Below are positions 33,672 to 41,169 of a stretch of 64,000 bases of DNA, piece after piece. A program made the position numbers and the translations under genes. Numbering within the stretch: position 1 is the stretch's first letter; each line of letters begins with the position of its first letter. The stretch is from Gammaproteobacteria bacterium. Lineage in GTDB: Bacteria; Pseudomonadota; Gammaproteobacteria; Nevskiales; Nevskiaceae. The stretch lies in the NCBI GenBank assembly GCA_026398815.1, contig JAPLSA010000023.1, positions 48,322-112,321 on the forward strand, given 5' to 3'. The notes under the pieces were generated by a model. That model saw only the letters and a list, made by a program, of their open reading frames with translations, had not been told where the DNA came from and made no database searches.

Positions 33672-34328
33672 TTACCTCGGCGGTACCGGAGGTCCGACAA
33701 TCTCGCCCAGGCCGACATTCGCCATCGCATCAGTGCTAGAAGCTGAAATCTGGCTCGTAGGCGGGTCGTTCTTCGGAGGCCTCGGCGGCCCCCCGATCTT
33801 GCCCAAACCTACAATGACATCCTCACCAAAGTTGATAATCGTCGAAAGGCTCGAGGTTCCGAGCTTTGGAATATCTGCGACCGGAATTTGTCCTACAAGA
33901 CCGTTCAGGGCCCGAATCGGTATCTGCAGGAATGCGGGTGGATCGTTCTTCGGCGGCCTCGGCGGTCCCCCGATCTTGCCCAGGCCAACGATGACATCTT
34001 CACCAATCCCCACCACCGTCGAAAGGCTTGGCAGGCGGGGGCGGGGATTGTCAGGATTGGGCGGGCCGATGACGATGGTCACCACGCGGACCGGGGTCTG
34101 CAGCAGGCCGGCAAGCGGCAGGTGCGTGCCCGGGAGCGACGGGACATCCGGCCTCGGAATGGTGATTGGCATCGAGCCGACGCCCGCCGATGGCAGCGCC
34201 GGCAAAGCGCCGAGCGAGGTCGGTGCGAGGGCACCGGACAGTGCGGGCAGGCGGACCGATGGCGCGGCCTGCGCAGTTGCGGATATCAGGCTCGATGCGG
34301 CCAGGACAATCGATGCAGTTGTTTTCAT
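33672..34328 (-). CDS. Exported Gly/Pro-rich protein with duplicated 30-residue repeat, unknown function
   Basis: 218 aa from ATG 34328, with GGGAGA 6-11 nt upstream. An SPase I signal peptide (MKTTASIVLAASSLISATAQ) is followed by a Pro/Leu-rich segment. Two near-identical repeats lie at about 102-131 and 161-190 (core FGEDVIVGLGKIGGPPRPPK in the second), plus a partial third copy at 205-217 ending in VGPPVPPR. I recognise no family. It has its own terminator at 33607. Position between the kinase and the cyclase-FHA gene hints at, but does not prove, a shared role. The opposite-strand frame was rejected. Confidence 0.75.
   Translation of the reverse strand: MKTTASIVLAASSLISATAQAAPSVRLPALSGALAPTSLGALPALPSAGVGSMPITIPRPDVPSLPGTHLPLAGLLQTPVRVVTIVIGPPNPDNPRPRLPSLSTVVGIGEDVIVGLGKIGGPPRPPKNDPPAFLQIPIRALNGLVGQIPVADIPKLGTSSLSTIINFGEDVIVGLGKIGGPPRPPKNDPPTSQISASSTDAMANVGLGEIVGPPVPPR
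33764..34028. repeat. Two 88-bp direct repeat units inside the exported repeat-protein gene
   Basis: Units at about 33764-33851 and 33941-34028 are clearly alike, with differences concentrated at third codon positions and toward one end. They encode the two 30-residue protein repeats. Confidence 0.8.
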
Positions 34329-34452
34329 GGCTTCTCCCAGGCGACCGTCAGGGGTGGCATTTCGGTGCGGATGTCGCCGTGCAATCGATGTCAACATGAC
34401 CTGAACCGCCGGTCAATGGAGATTTCATGGGCTGCGCAGCCGAAAACCGGGT

Positions 34453-35373
34453 TCAGTTCCGGGCGATTTCGAAATGCAGCATGAATTCGCCCGCCGGGTC
34501 GTCGGCGAAGGGTCGGCCGACCGACAGGCTGCCGCTTGCCGGCAGGGTCATCTTCTGACAGTACGGCAGCAGGGTGTCCCGGCCGTCGCTGCCGTCCTTC
34601 AGCCAGGTGCCGTTGCGGCTGATGTCCTGCAGGAACCAGCAGTCGTCGATGCACTCGATCGTAGCGTGCGTGGACGACACTCTCAGTGCCGCATCCGCCA
34701 CCGGCAGGTCGCAGGCGCTGCCGCGGCCGATGATCATTTTCCGGTCATGACTCTGCCAGCTCAGCGTCGTCGGGCCATGCCGGAGGTGCAGCACGGTCGA
34801 TGACGGGGCGACGCCGCGTTCGGCAGCGAAGACCGTCGCGGTCGGTGCGTCCTGCGACTGCCAGCCCAGGGTCCAGACGTTGAACCGGCCCAGGCCCTTG
34901 AGCGAACGGCTGCCGAACGGCATCGCCAGCGCACGCAGCGGGTCGGGAAGCCGGCCGAGCGTTTCCTCGAGCAGGAATATCTGCCCCGGCGCGTCTTCGG
35001 CCAGTTTGTGCAGGCGGGCCACGAAGTTGATCGTCTGGCCCACGGCATCCTGATGGCCGTCAGTCAGGCGGAAGTGCACCGGGCCGAAATGAAAGCCGGC
35101 GTACAGGCGCAGGCCGACATCCGCCGCCAGCTTCTGCGCCAGTATCGCCAGCTCGGCGGTGGCGGCCAGCTGCGCTTCCTCGAAGACCGCCAGCATGTCG
35201 TCGCCGTAGGCCTTGATGAAGGTGGCGCCGCAGCCGCGTGCGGCGGTGATCAGGCTGTCGAGCAGGTGATGGATTTGCCGGCCGGCGGCCACTTCGCCGA
35301 GTTCCTTGCGCAGCTTTACCGAGCCGGCGATATCGACAATGAGCACGCCGCAATGACGGACGCTTTCGGACAC
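34453..35373 (-). CDS. Adenylate cyclase (class III) with C-terminal FHA domain
   Basis: 306 aa from GTG 35373, preceded by GGGAGAG; the frame continues upstream without homology. The cyclase domain (about 8-170) keeps metal Asp14 (LIVDIAGS) and Asp58 (AYGDDML), Lys54 and Asp109 (both adenine-recognition positions), Asn116 and Arg120 (INFVARL), so ATP is the likely substrate. The FHA domain (about 213-290) has IIGRGSACDLPV, SSTHATIE and RNGTWL, the phosphothreonine-binding pattern. No membrane segment. A Thr-phosphorylated partner, for instance of the kinase at 30737, could control cAMP output. Confidence 0.88.
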   Translation of the reverse strand: MSESVRHCGVLIVDIAGSVKLRKELGEVAAGRQIHHLLDSLITAARGCGATFIKAYGDDMLAVFEEAQLAATAELAILAQKLAADVGLRLYAGFHFGPVHFRLTDGHQDAVGQTINFVARLHKLAEDAPGQIFLLEETLGRLPDPLRALAMPFGSRSLKGLGRFNVWTLGWQSQDAPTATVFAAERGVAPSSTVLHLRHGPTTLSWQSHDRKMIIGRGSACDLPVADAALRVSSTHATIECIDDCWFLQDISRNGTWLKDGSDGRDTLLPYCQKMTLPASGSLSVGRPFADDPAGEFMLHFEIARN

Positions 35374-35681
35374 CGGATTGCTCTCCCTCGTGAAACTGTC
35401 AGCTGGATCACCTTTTGTATTCTGTGTTCTTTCTTTCCTGAATGAAACGCGAGCAGGGGCGTCCTGGCGAAGCACTGGCGGCGCTGCGATGGCGGTTGGC
35501 CGCCACGGCGCGTCATCCATGGGGTGGGTCGAAGCCTGGCCGATCAGGAGGCCGCCGGGTGTGGTGCGAACCGCAGGTGCTGGCCCTCATCAGCCGCGCA
35601 TGCTGTAATTAGCGGCTGTTTTCAGCGATGTTGTCGTCCCAATCGTGCCGATCCGGCACCCAATCCGTGACAGAGGAATCC
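35374..35681. other. 308-bp intergenic region between the cyclase-FHA gene and alaC
   Basis: No supported gene. On the plus strand TGCTGTAAT (35601-35609) looks like an extended -10 box for alaC, and it lies within a 7-bp inverted repeat CAGCCGC...GCGGCTG (about 35591-35618) that could be an operator. On the minus strand the A-rich stretch with TACAAA (around 35418) could be the cyclase-FHA promoter. Both are weak predictions. Confidence 0.4.
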
Positions 35682-36863
35682 GTGAACACCGTCTTCCCGC
35701 GCATCGAGCGCCTGCCGCCCTACGTCTTCAACATCGTCGGTGAAATGAAGAAGGCGGCCCGAGCTCGTGGCGAGGACGTCATCGATTTCAGCATGGGCAA
35801 CCCGGATCAGCCGACGCCGAAGCACATCGTCGACAAGCTGGTCGAGGCCTCGGTGCGTGGCACCGAAAGCGACTATGTGCGTCCGGAAGTGCACGACGAG
35901 GACGGCACCCATACGAAGGAAGGCCTGGCCCATCTGGCCTTCGCGACCTTGGCGCCCGGCGACACCGTGCTGGTGCCGAATCCGGCCTATCCGATCCACC
36001 CGTTCGGCGTGGTGCTGGCGGGTGCCGACGTGCGTCACGTGCGCTTTCCGGCCGACGATCCGAACCACGAAATCTTCTTCGAGGAACTGCGCAAGGCGAT
36101 CAAGGAATCGACCCCGACGCCGAAGATGCTGATCCTCAATTTCCCGTCCAACCCGACGGCGGAATGCGTGGAACTGGACTTCTTCGAGCGCGCCGTGGCG
36201 ATCTGCCGCGAGCACCAGATTTGGTTGATCCACGACCTGGCCTATGCCGACATCGTGTTCGACGGCTACACCGCACCCAGCGTGATGCAGGTGCCGGGCG
36301 CCAAGGACGTGGCGGTGGAGTTCTTCACGCTGTCGAAGAGCTACAACATGCCGGGCTGGCGAGTCGGCTTCATGGTCGGCAATCCGGTGCTGGTGGCGGC
36401 GCTCGCGCGGATCAAGAGCTACCTCGACTACGGCATGTTCACGCCGATCCAGGTCGCCTCGATCGCCGCGCTTGAAGGCCCGCAGGAGTGTGTGGCGGAA
36501 ATCTGCGAGATGTACCGCAAGCGTCGCGACGTGCTGGTCGAAGGTCTGCTGGCGGCCGGCTGGCCGGTGACCAAGCCGAAGGCGACGATGTTCATCTGGG
36601 CGCAGATTCCGGAATCGCACCGACACCTCGGCTCGCTGGAATTCTCCAAGCAGCTGCTCGAACAGGCCTCGGTCGCGGTGTCGCCGGGCATCGGCTTCGG
36701 CGAGTACGGCGACGACTACGTGCGCTTTGCGCTGATCGAGAACGAGCACCGCACGCGGCAGGCCACGCGGTCGATCAAGAAATTCCTGAAGGGCGGCAGC
36801 AAGGCAGCCAAGGCCGAGAAGCCGGTCAAGGACGCGCCGGCGGCGAAGGCGGAAAAGGCATGA
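35682..36863 (+). CDS. alaC: AlaC-type pyridoxal-phosphate aminotransferase with an internal deletion
   Basis: About 393 aa from GTG 35682, preceded by AGAGGA; ATG 35628 in frame is less likely. RIERLPPYVFNIVGEMK, VIDFSMGNPD, VPNPAYPIHPFGVV, LNFPSNPTAECVE, HDLAYADIVFDG and LSKSYNMPGWRVGFMVGN (PLP lysine) match AlaC glutamate-pyruvate aminotransferase. Between GT61 and KEGLAHL the family has about 40 conserved residues (YSxSRGIPRLRRAI..., ending VTIGS); here there are 17 unrelated ones (35865-35915). A Lys/Ala-rich tail follows the conserved end. Stop overlaps the hom start (ATGA). Activity is uncertain. Confidence 0.85.
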   Translation: MNTVFPRIERLPPYVFNIVGEMKKAARARGEDVIDFSMGNPDQPTPKHIVDKLVEASVRGTESDYVRPEVHDEDGTHTKEGLAHLAFATLAPGDTVLVPNPAYPIHPFGVVLAGADVRHVRFPADDPNHEIFFEELRKAIKESTPTPKMLILNFPSNPTAECVELDFFERAVAICREHQIWLIHDLAYADIVFDGYTAPSVMQVPGAKDVAVEFFTLSKSYNMPGWRVGFMVGNPVLVAALARIKSYLDYGMFTPIQVASIAALEGPQECVAEICEMYRKRRDVLVEGLLAAGWPVTKPKATMFIWAQIPESHRHLGSLEFSKQLLEQASVAVSPGIGFGEYGDDYVRFALIENEHRTRQATRSIKKFLKGGSKAAKAEKPVKDAPAAKAEKA

Positions 36864-38164
36864 GCGTGTCACCGCTGAAGGTCGGCATCGTCGGGCTCGG
36901 CACGGTCGGGCAGGGCGTGGTGCGGGTGCTGGCCAGCAATGCCGAAGTGATCAAGGCGCGCGCCGGTCGGCCGATCGTCGTCACCGACGTCTCGGTGCGC
37001 ACGGCGAACGCCAAGCGTGACTGCGTGCTCGACGGCATCCGCGTGCATTCGACGCCGGAAGCGGTGGTCGCGGCCGATGTCGACGTGATCTGCGAGCTGA
37101 TCGGCGGCACGACCCTGGCGAATGATCTGATCGCCGATGCGCTGGCGCGCGGCAAGTCGGTGGTCACCGCCAACAAGGCGCTGATCGCCGAGCGCGGCAA
37201 TGCGCTGATCGCCGACGCCCAGGGCCGCGGCCAGACCCTGGCCTTCGAAGCGGCGGTCGCCGGTGGCATCCCGATCATCAAGGTGCTGCGCGAAGGCCTG
37301 ACCGCCAACGCCATCGACAGCCTGGCCGGCATCATCAACGGCACCTCGAACTACATCCTCACGCAGATGACTGCGAAGGGGCAGAGCTTCGCCGACGCGC
37401 TGGCCGATGCCCAGAAGCTCGGCTATGCCGAGGCCGATCCGACCTTCGACGTCGAAGGCATCGATGCCGCCCACAAGCTGACGATCCTCGCGTCGATCGC
37501 CTTCGGCACGCCGCTGAACTTCGCGGCCGTGGCCACCGAAGGCCTGTCGAAAGTGCATTCGCAGGACATTCAGCTGGCCCGCGAACTGGGCTACCGGATC
37601 AAGTCGCTCGGCATCGCCAAGCGCTCGGCGCACGGCGTGGAACTGCGCGTGCATCCGACCCTGGTGCCGGACGACCATCTGCTGGCCAAGACCGATGGCG
37701 CGCTGAACGCCGTGCGCGTGCACGGCAATGCCGTCGGCCAGACGGTGTACGTCGGCCGTGGCGCCGGCGGCGAGCCGACCGCTTCGGCGGTGATCGCCGA
37801 TCTGATCGACATCGCCCGCCTCAACGGCGCCGCGCCGGTGGTGCCGCCGCTCGGCTTCACGGCTGCCGGGCTGTCGGCGCAGCCGGCGCTGTCGATCGAA
37901 GCGGTGGAATCGGCCTTCTACCTGCGCCTGACGGTGGCCGACGAACCGGGCGTGCTGCGCGCGCTGACCTCGATCCTCGCCGAGGCCGACATCTCGATCG
38001 AGGCGATCCTGCAGAAGGAGCCGGAAGACGCCGAAGACGCCCGCATCGCGATCATCACCTCGGTGGTCAGCGGCAGCCGCTTCGACGCCGCGCTCGAACG
38101 CATCCGCGCGCTGCCGTTCGTGCGCGCCGACATGAGCCGTCTGCGCGTCGAGCACTTCGAATAA
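36860..38164 (+). CDS. hom: Homoserine dehydrogenase with C-terminal ACT domain
   Basis: 434 aa from ATG 36860, overlapping the alaC stop. VGIVGLGTVGQGVVRVL is the NAD(P)-binding motif; ANKALIAERG, EAAVAGGIPIIKVLREGL and LAGIINGTSNYILTQM are catalytic-domain signatures, and PTFDVEGIDAAHKLTILA has the active-site Asp/Lys. The ACT domain at about 355-434 (YLRLTVADEPGVLRALTSIL) gives feedback regulation by threonine. It reduces aspartate semialdehyde to homoserine for threonine and methionine synthesis. thrC follows after a small palindrome. Confidence 0.97.
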   Translation: MSVSPLKVGIVGLGTVGQGVVRVLASNAEVIKARAGRPIVVTDVSVRTANAKRDCVLDGIRVHSTPEAVVAADVDVICELIGGTTLANDLIADALARGKSVVTANKALIAERGNALIADAQGRGQTLAFEAAVAGGIPIIKVLREGLTANAIDSLAGIINGTSNYILTQMTAKGQSFADALADAQKLGYAEADPTFDVEGIDAAHKLTILASIAFGTPLNFAAVATEGLSKVHSQDIQLARELGYRIKSLGIAKRSAHGVELRVHPTLVPDDHLLAKTDGALNAVRVHGNAVGQTVYVGRGAGGEPTASAVIADLIDIARLNGAAPVVPPLGFTAAGLSAQPALSIEAVESAFYLRLTVADEPGVLRALTSILAEADISIEAILQKEPEDAEDARIAIITSVVSGSRFDAALERIRALPFVRADMSRLRVEHFE

Positions 38165-38176
38165 ATAGCCGCCTTA

Positions 38177-38213
38177 CTCCCTCTCCCGTCGGGAGAGGGC
38201 CGGGGTGAGGGAA
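38177..38213. repeat. REP-like palindrome between hom and thrC
   Basis: CCCTCTCCC (38179-38187) and GGGAGAGGG (38191-38199) form a perfect 9-bp stem with a 3-nt loop, followed by CCGGGGTGAGGG. This pattern is a dispersed intergenic repeat in many proteobacteria. It may also modulate read-through or mRNA stability between the two genes. Confidence 0.8.
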
Positions 38214-38284
38214 TGCCGCCCGACAAGGGTGCGACGCCACAACGGCCGTTCCCGAGCCACAAGACGAACCACTGGAGTTTCAAC

Positions 38285-39403
38285 GTGACCCGCTACACCG
38301 GCCTCATCGACGCCTACCGCCATCGCCTTCCGCTGCCGCCGGAAGCCAAAGCCATCAGCCTCGGCGAAGGCCGCACGCCGCTGATCAAGCTCGACAACCT
38401 GGTCCGCCATGTCGGCGTCGACGCCGACATCTACGTCAAGTTCGAAGGCGCCAACCCGACCGGTTCGTTCAAGGACCGCGGCATGACCATGGCCGTGACC
38501 GAAGCCGTTCATCGCGGCGCGAAGGCGATTCTCTGCGCCTCGACCGGCAACACCTCGGCGGCGGCGGCGGCCTATGCGGCACGCGCCGGCATCAAGTCCT
38601 TCGTACTGATTCCGGAAGGCAAGATCGCGATGGGCAAGCTCGCCCAGGCCGTGGTCCACGGTGCGGTGATCGTGCAGGTGCGTGGCAACTTCGACGACGG
38701 CATGCGGCTGGTCAAGGAAGTGTCGGAAACCTCGCCGGTGGTGCTGGTCAACTCGGTCAACCCGTACCGCCTGCAGGGCCAGAAGACGGCCGCTTTCGAG
38801 ATCGTCGAAGCGCTCGGCGAAGCTCCGGATTACCACTGCCTGCCGGTCGGCAATGCCGGCAACATCACCGCGCACTGGATCGGCTACACCGAATGCGCGG
38901 GCAACGGCACGGTGTCCTGCAAGCTCTGCAACGGCAACTGCCAGTTCGCGCAGGCCGGCGGCAAGGCCAAGCGGCCGAAGATGGTCGGCTATCAGGCGGC
39001 CGGCTCCGCGCCGTTCATGCGCGGCGGCGCCGTCAAGAATCCGGAAACCGTCGCCACCGCGATCCGCATCGGCGATCCGCAGAGCTGGGACCCGGCCTGG
39101 ATCGTCCAGAAGGAATCCGGCGGCTGGTTCGACGAATGCTCGGACGCCGACATCCTCGCCACCCAGCGTCTGCTCGCCGAACAGGAAGGCGTGTTCTGCG
39201 AACCGGCTTCGGCGACCTCGCTGTGCGGCGCGCTGCGCGACCTGAAGAGCGGCAAGATCCCGGCCGGCTCGTCGATCGTCTGCACCTTGACCGGCAACGG
39301 CATGAAGGACCCGGACATCATCCTCAAGGCCGGCCTGCCGCAGCTGATCGAAGTCGACGCCGTGAAGAGCGCGGTCGAGCGGGTGCTGGTCGACCGTCTG
39401 TAA
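38285..39403 (+). CDS. thrC: Threonine synthase with a four-cysteine insertion
   Basis: 372 aa from GTG 38285 (TGGAG upstream). It is a PLP enzyme converting O-phosphohomoserine to threonine. LGEGRTPLIKLDNL, ANPTGSFKDRGM (PLP Lys63), STGNTSAAAAAYAARAG, GNAGNITAHWIGY and TLTGNGMKDPD are all present. At 204-219 it carries Cys204-x7-Cys212-x2-Cys215-x3-Cys219 in a loop after WIGYTE, where short threonine synthases I remember lack cysteines; a metal-binding knuckle is conceivable. The rest is normal. hom precedes and recJ follows, as in pseudomonads. Confidence 0.95.
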   Translation: MTRYTGLIDAYRHRLPLPPEAKAISLGEGRTPLIKLDNLVRHVGVDADIYVKFEGANPTGSFKDRGMTMAVTEAVHRGAKAILCASTGNTSAAAAAYAARAGIKSFVLIPEGKIAMGKLAQAVVHGAVIVQVRGNFDDGMRLVKEVSETSPVVLVNSVNPYRLQGQKTAAFEIVEALGEAPDYHCLPVGNAGNITAHWIGYTECAGNGTVSCKLCNGNCQFAQAGGKAKRPKMVGYQAAGSAPFMRGGAVKNPETVATAIRIGDPQSWDPAWIVQKESGGWFDECSDADILATQRLLAEQEGVFCEPASATSLCGALRDLKSGKIPAGSSIVCTLTGNGMKDPDIILKAGLPQLIEVDAVKSAVERVLVDRL

Positions 39404-39421
39404 GCGGAGCCGCGCCGCCAG

Positions 39422-41125
39422 GTGAGCCGCGCGCCGACCATCCGCCGTCGCCCGCCGGGCGAGCCGCAGGCGCTGCCGGCCACGCTGTCGCCGGTGCTGC
39501 GTCGCGTCTATGCGGCGCGCGGGCTGCGTGACCCGGCGCAGCTGGCGCTGGAGCTGAAACACCTGCTGCCGCCGGATCGCCTGCTCGGCATCGAGGCGGC
39601 AGCGGCGCAGCTGGCCGACGCCATCGCTGCCCGGAAGCGCATCGTCATTGCCGGCGACTACGACGCCGACGGCGCCACCGCCTGCGCGATCGCCGTGCTC
39701 GGGCTGCAGGCGCTCGGCGCGGCCGAGGTCGGCCATGTGGTGCCGAACCGCTTCACGATGGGCTACGGCCTGTCGCCGCCGCTGGTCGATCTGGCCCGCG
39801 AAGCCGGAGCCGAACTGCTGGTCACGGTCGACAACGGCATCGCCAGCCTGGCCGGCATCGAGCACGCCAACGCGCTCGGTCTGCCGGTGATCGTCACCGA
39901 TCACCATCTGGCCGGCCCCGAGCTGCCGGCGGCGGCGGCGATCGTCAACCCCAATCAGCCGGGCTGTCCGTTCCCGTCGAAGCATCTGGCCGGCGTCGGT
40001 GTGATGTTCTACGTGCTGCTGGCGCTGCGCGCGCGGCTGCGCAGCGCTGGCGCGTTTGGCGGCGGCAACGGCCCGAACCTCGCCGAGCTGCTGGATCTGG
40101 TCGCGCTCGGTACGGTCGCCGATGTCGTCAGGCTCGACTACAACAACCGGGTGCTGGTGCAGGCGGGCCTGCAGCGCATCCGCGCCGGCCGCGCACGGCC
40201 CGGTCTGATGGCGCTGCTCGAAGCGGCCGGCCGGACGCCGGAGCGGATCAGTGCCGCCGATCTCGGTTTCGTGCTGGGCCCGCGACTGAACGCCGCCGGC
40301 CGGCTCGACGACATGCGCCGCGGCATCGAATGCCTGCTGGCGCCGGATCGCGAGTCGGCGCTGCCGATCGCCCAGGAACTGGACCGGCTGAATCGCGAGC
40401 GGCGCGGCATCGAGGCGCAGATGCGCGACGACGCGCTGGCGCTGGTCGCCGACAGCGAGGACGTCGGCGTCGTCGTCCACGAGCCGGACTGGCACGAAGG
40501 CGTCGTCGGCCTGGTCGCCTCAAGGGTCAAGGACGCGCTGCACCGGCCAGTGATCGCCTTCGCCCGTGCCCAGGAGCGCGGCATGCTGAAAGGCTCCGGC
40601 CGCTCGATCGCCGGCCTGCATCTGCGCGATGCGCTGGCGGCGGTCGACGCCCGCCATCCGGGCCTGATCACCCGCTTCGGCGGCCACGCGATGGCGGCCG
40701 GCCTGAGTCTTCCTGAAGAAGGACTGACGGCATTCCGCACGGTCTTCGATGCGCAGTGCCGCTCGATGCTCGACGCCGAGGCGCTGGCGCAGGTGATCGA
40801 CACCGACGGCGAACTGCGCGGGCCGGAGTTCGCCATCGATACCGCCTTCGAGATCGAAGCGGCCGGGCCCTGGGGGCAGGGCTTTCCGGAGCCGCGCTTC
40901 GACGGCGAGTTCGAGGTGCTGGACCTGCGCCCGGTCGGCAAGGACGGCAACCATGTCCGCTACCGCCTGAAAGGCCCGGCCGGCGCGATCAACGCGGTGC
41001 ACTTCAACGGCGCCGAAACGGCGGTCGACGAGGGCCGGGTGCGGGTGGTCTACCAGCTGGCGGTCAACCGCTGGCAGGACCGCGAGACGCTGGAACTGCG
41101 CATCGACTGCCTCGAACGCGCCTGA
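39422..41125 (+). CDS. recJ: Single-stranded-DNA-specific 5'-3' exonuclease RecJ
   Basis: 567 aa from GTG 39422. IVIAGDYDADGATACAIAVL and VTVDNGIAS are the N-terminal metal motifs, VIVTDHHLAG is the DHH motif, and SGRSIAGLHLRDAL and RFGGHAMAAGLSL belong to DHHA1. A C-terminal OB-like domain follows (FEVLDLRPVGKDGNHVRYRL). It resects 5' ends in RecFOR recombination and mismatch repair. It lies 18 bp after thrC and converges on the GGDEF/EAL gene. Confidence 0.96.
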   Translation: MSRAPTIRRRPPGEPQALPATLSPVLRRVYAARGLRDPAQLALELKHLLPPDRLLGIEAAAAQLADAIAARKRIVIAGDYDADGATACAIAVLGLQALGAAEVGHVVPNRFTMGYGLSPPLVDLAREAGAELLVTVDNGIASLAGIEHANALGLPVIVTDHHLAGPELPAAAAIVNPNQPGCPFPSKHLAGVGVMFYVLLALRARLRSAGAFGGGNGPNLAELLDLVALGTVADVVRLDYNNRVLVQAGLQRIRAGRARPGLMALLEAAGRTPERISAADLGFVLGPRLNAAGRLDDMRRGIECLLAPDRESALPIAQELDRLNRERRGIEAQMRDDALALVADSEDVGVVVHEPDWHEGVVGLVASRVKDALHRPVIAFARAQERGMLKGSGRSIAGLHLRDALAAVDARHPGLITRFGGHAMAAGLSLPEEGLTAFRTVFDAQCRSMLDAEALAQVIDTDGELRGPEFAIDTAFEIEAAGPWGQGFPEPRFDGEFEVLDLRPVGKDGNHVRYRLKGPAGAINAVHFNGAETAVDEGRVRVVYQLAVNRWQDRETLELRIDCLERA

Positions 41126-41169
41126 AGCCTTGCCGGCGGTGCGGCGCCGGCTGCCGCCGCCGGATCGCC

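Noticed and set aside
33604..34404. 266-codon plus-strand frame opposite the repeat protein
   Set aside because: The minus-strand frame has a signal peptide, ribosome site and terminator; the plus frame has none and its Gly-rich repeats are mirror products of the same DNA.
38177..38213. Terminator between hom and thrC
   Set aside because: The stem is perfect but followed by CCGGGG instead of a T tract, and it matches a dispersed repeat pattern.
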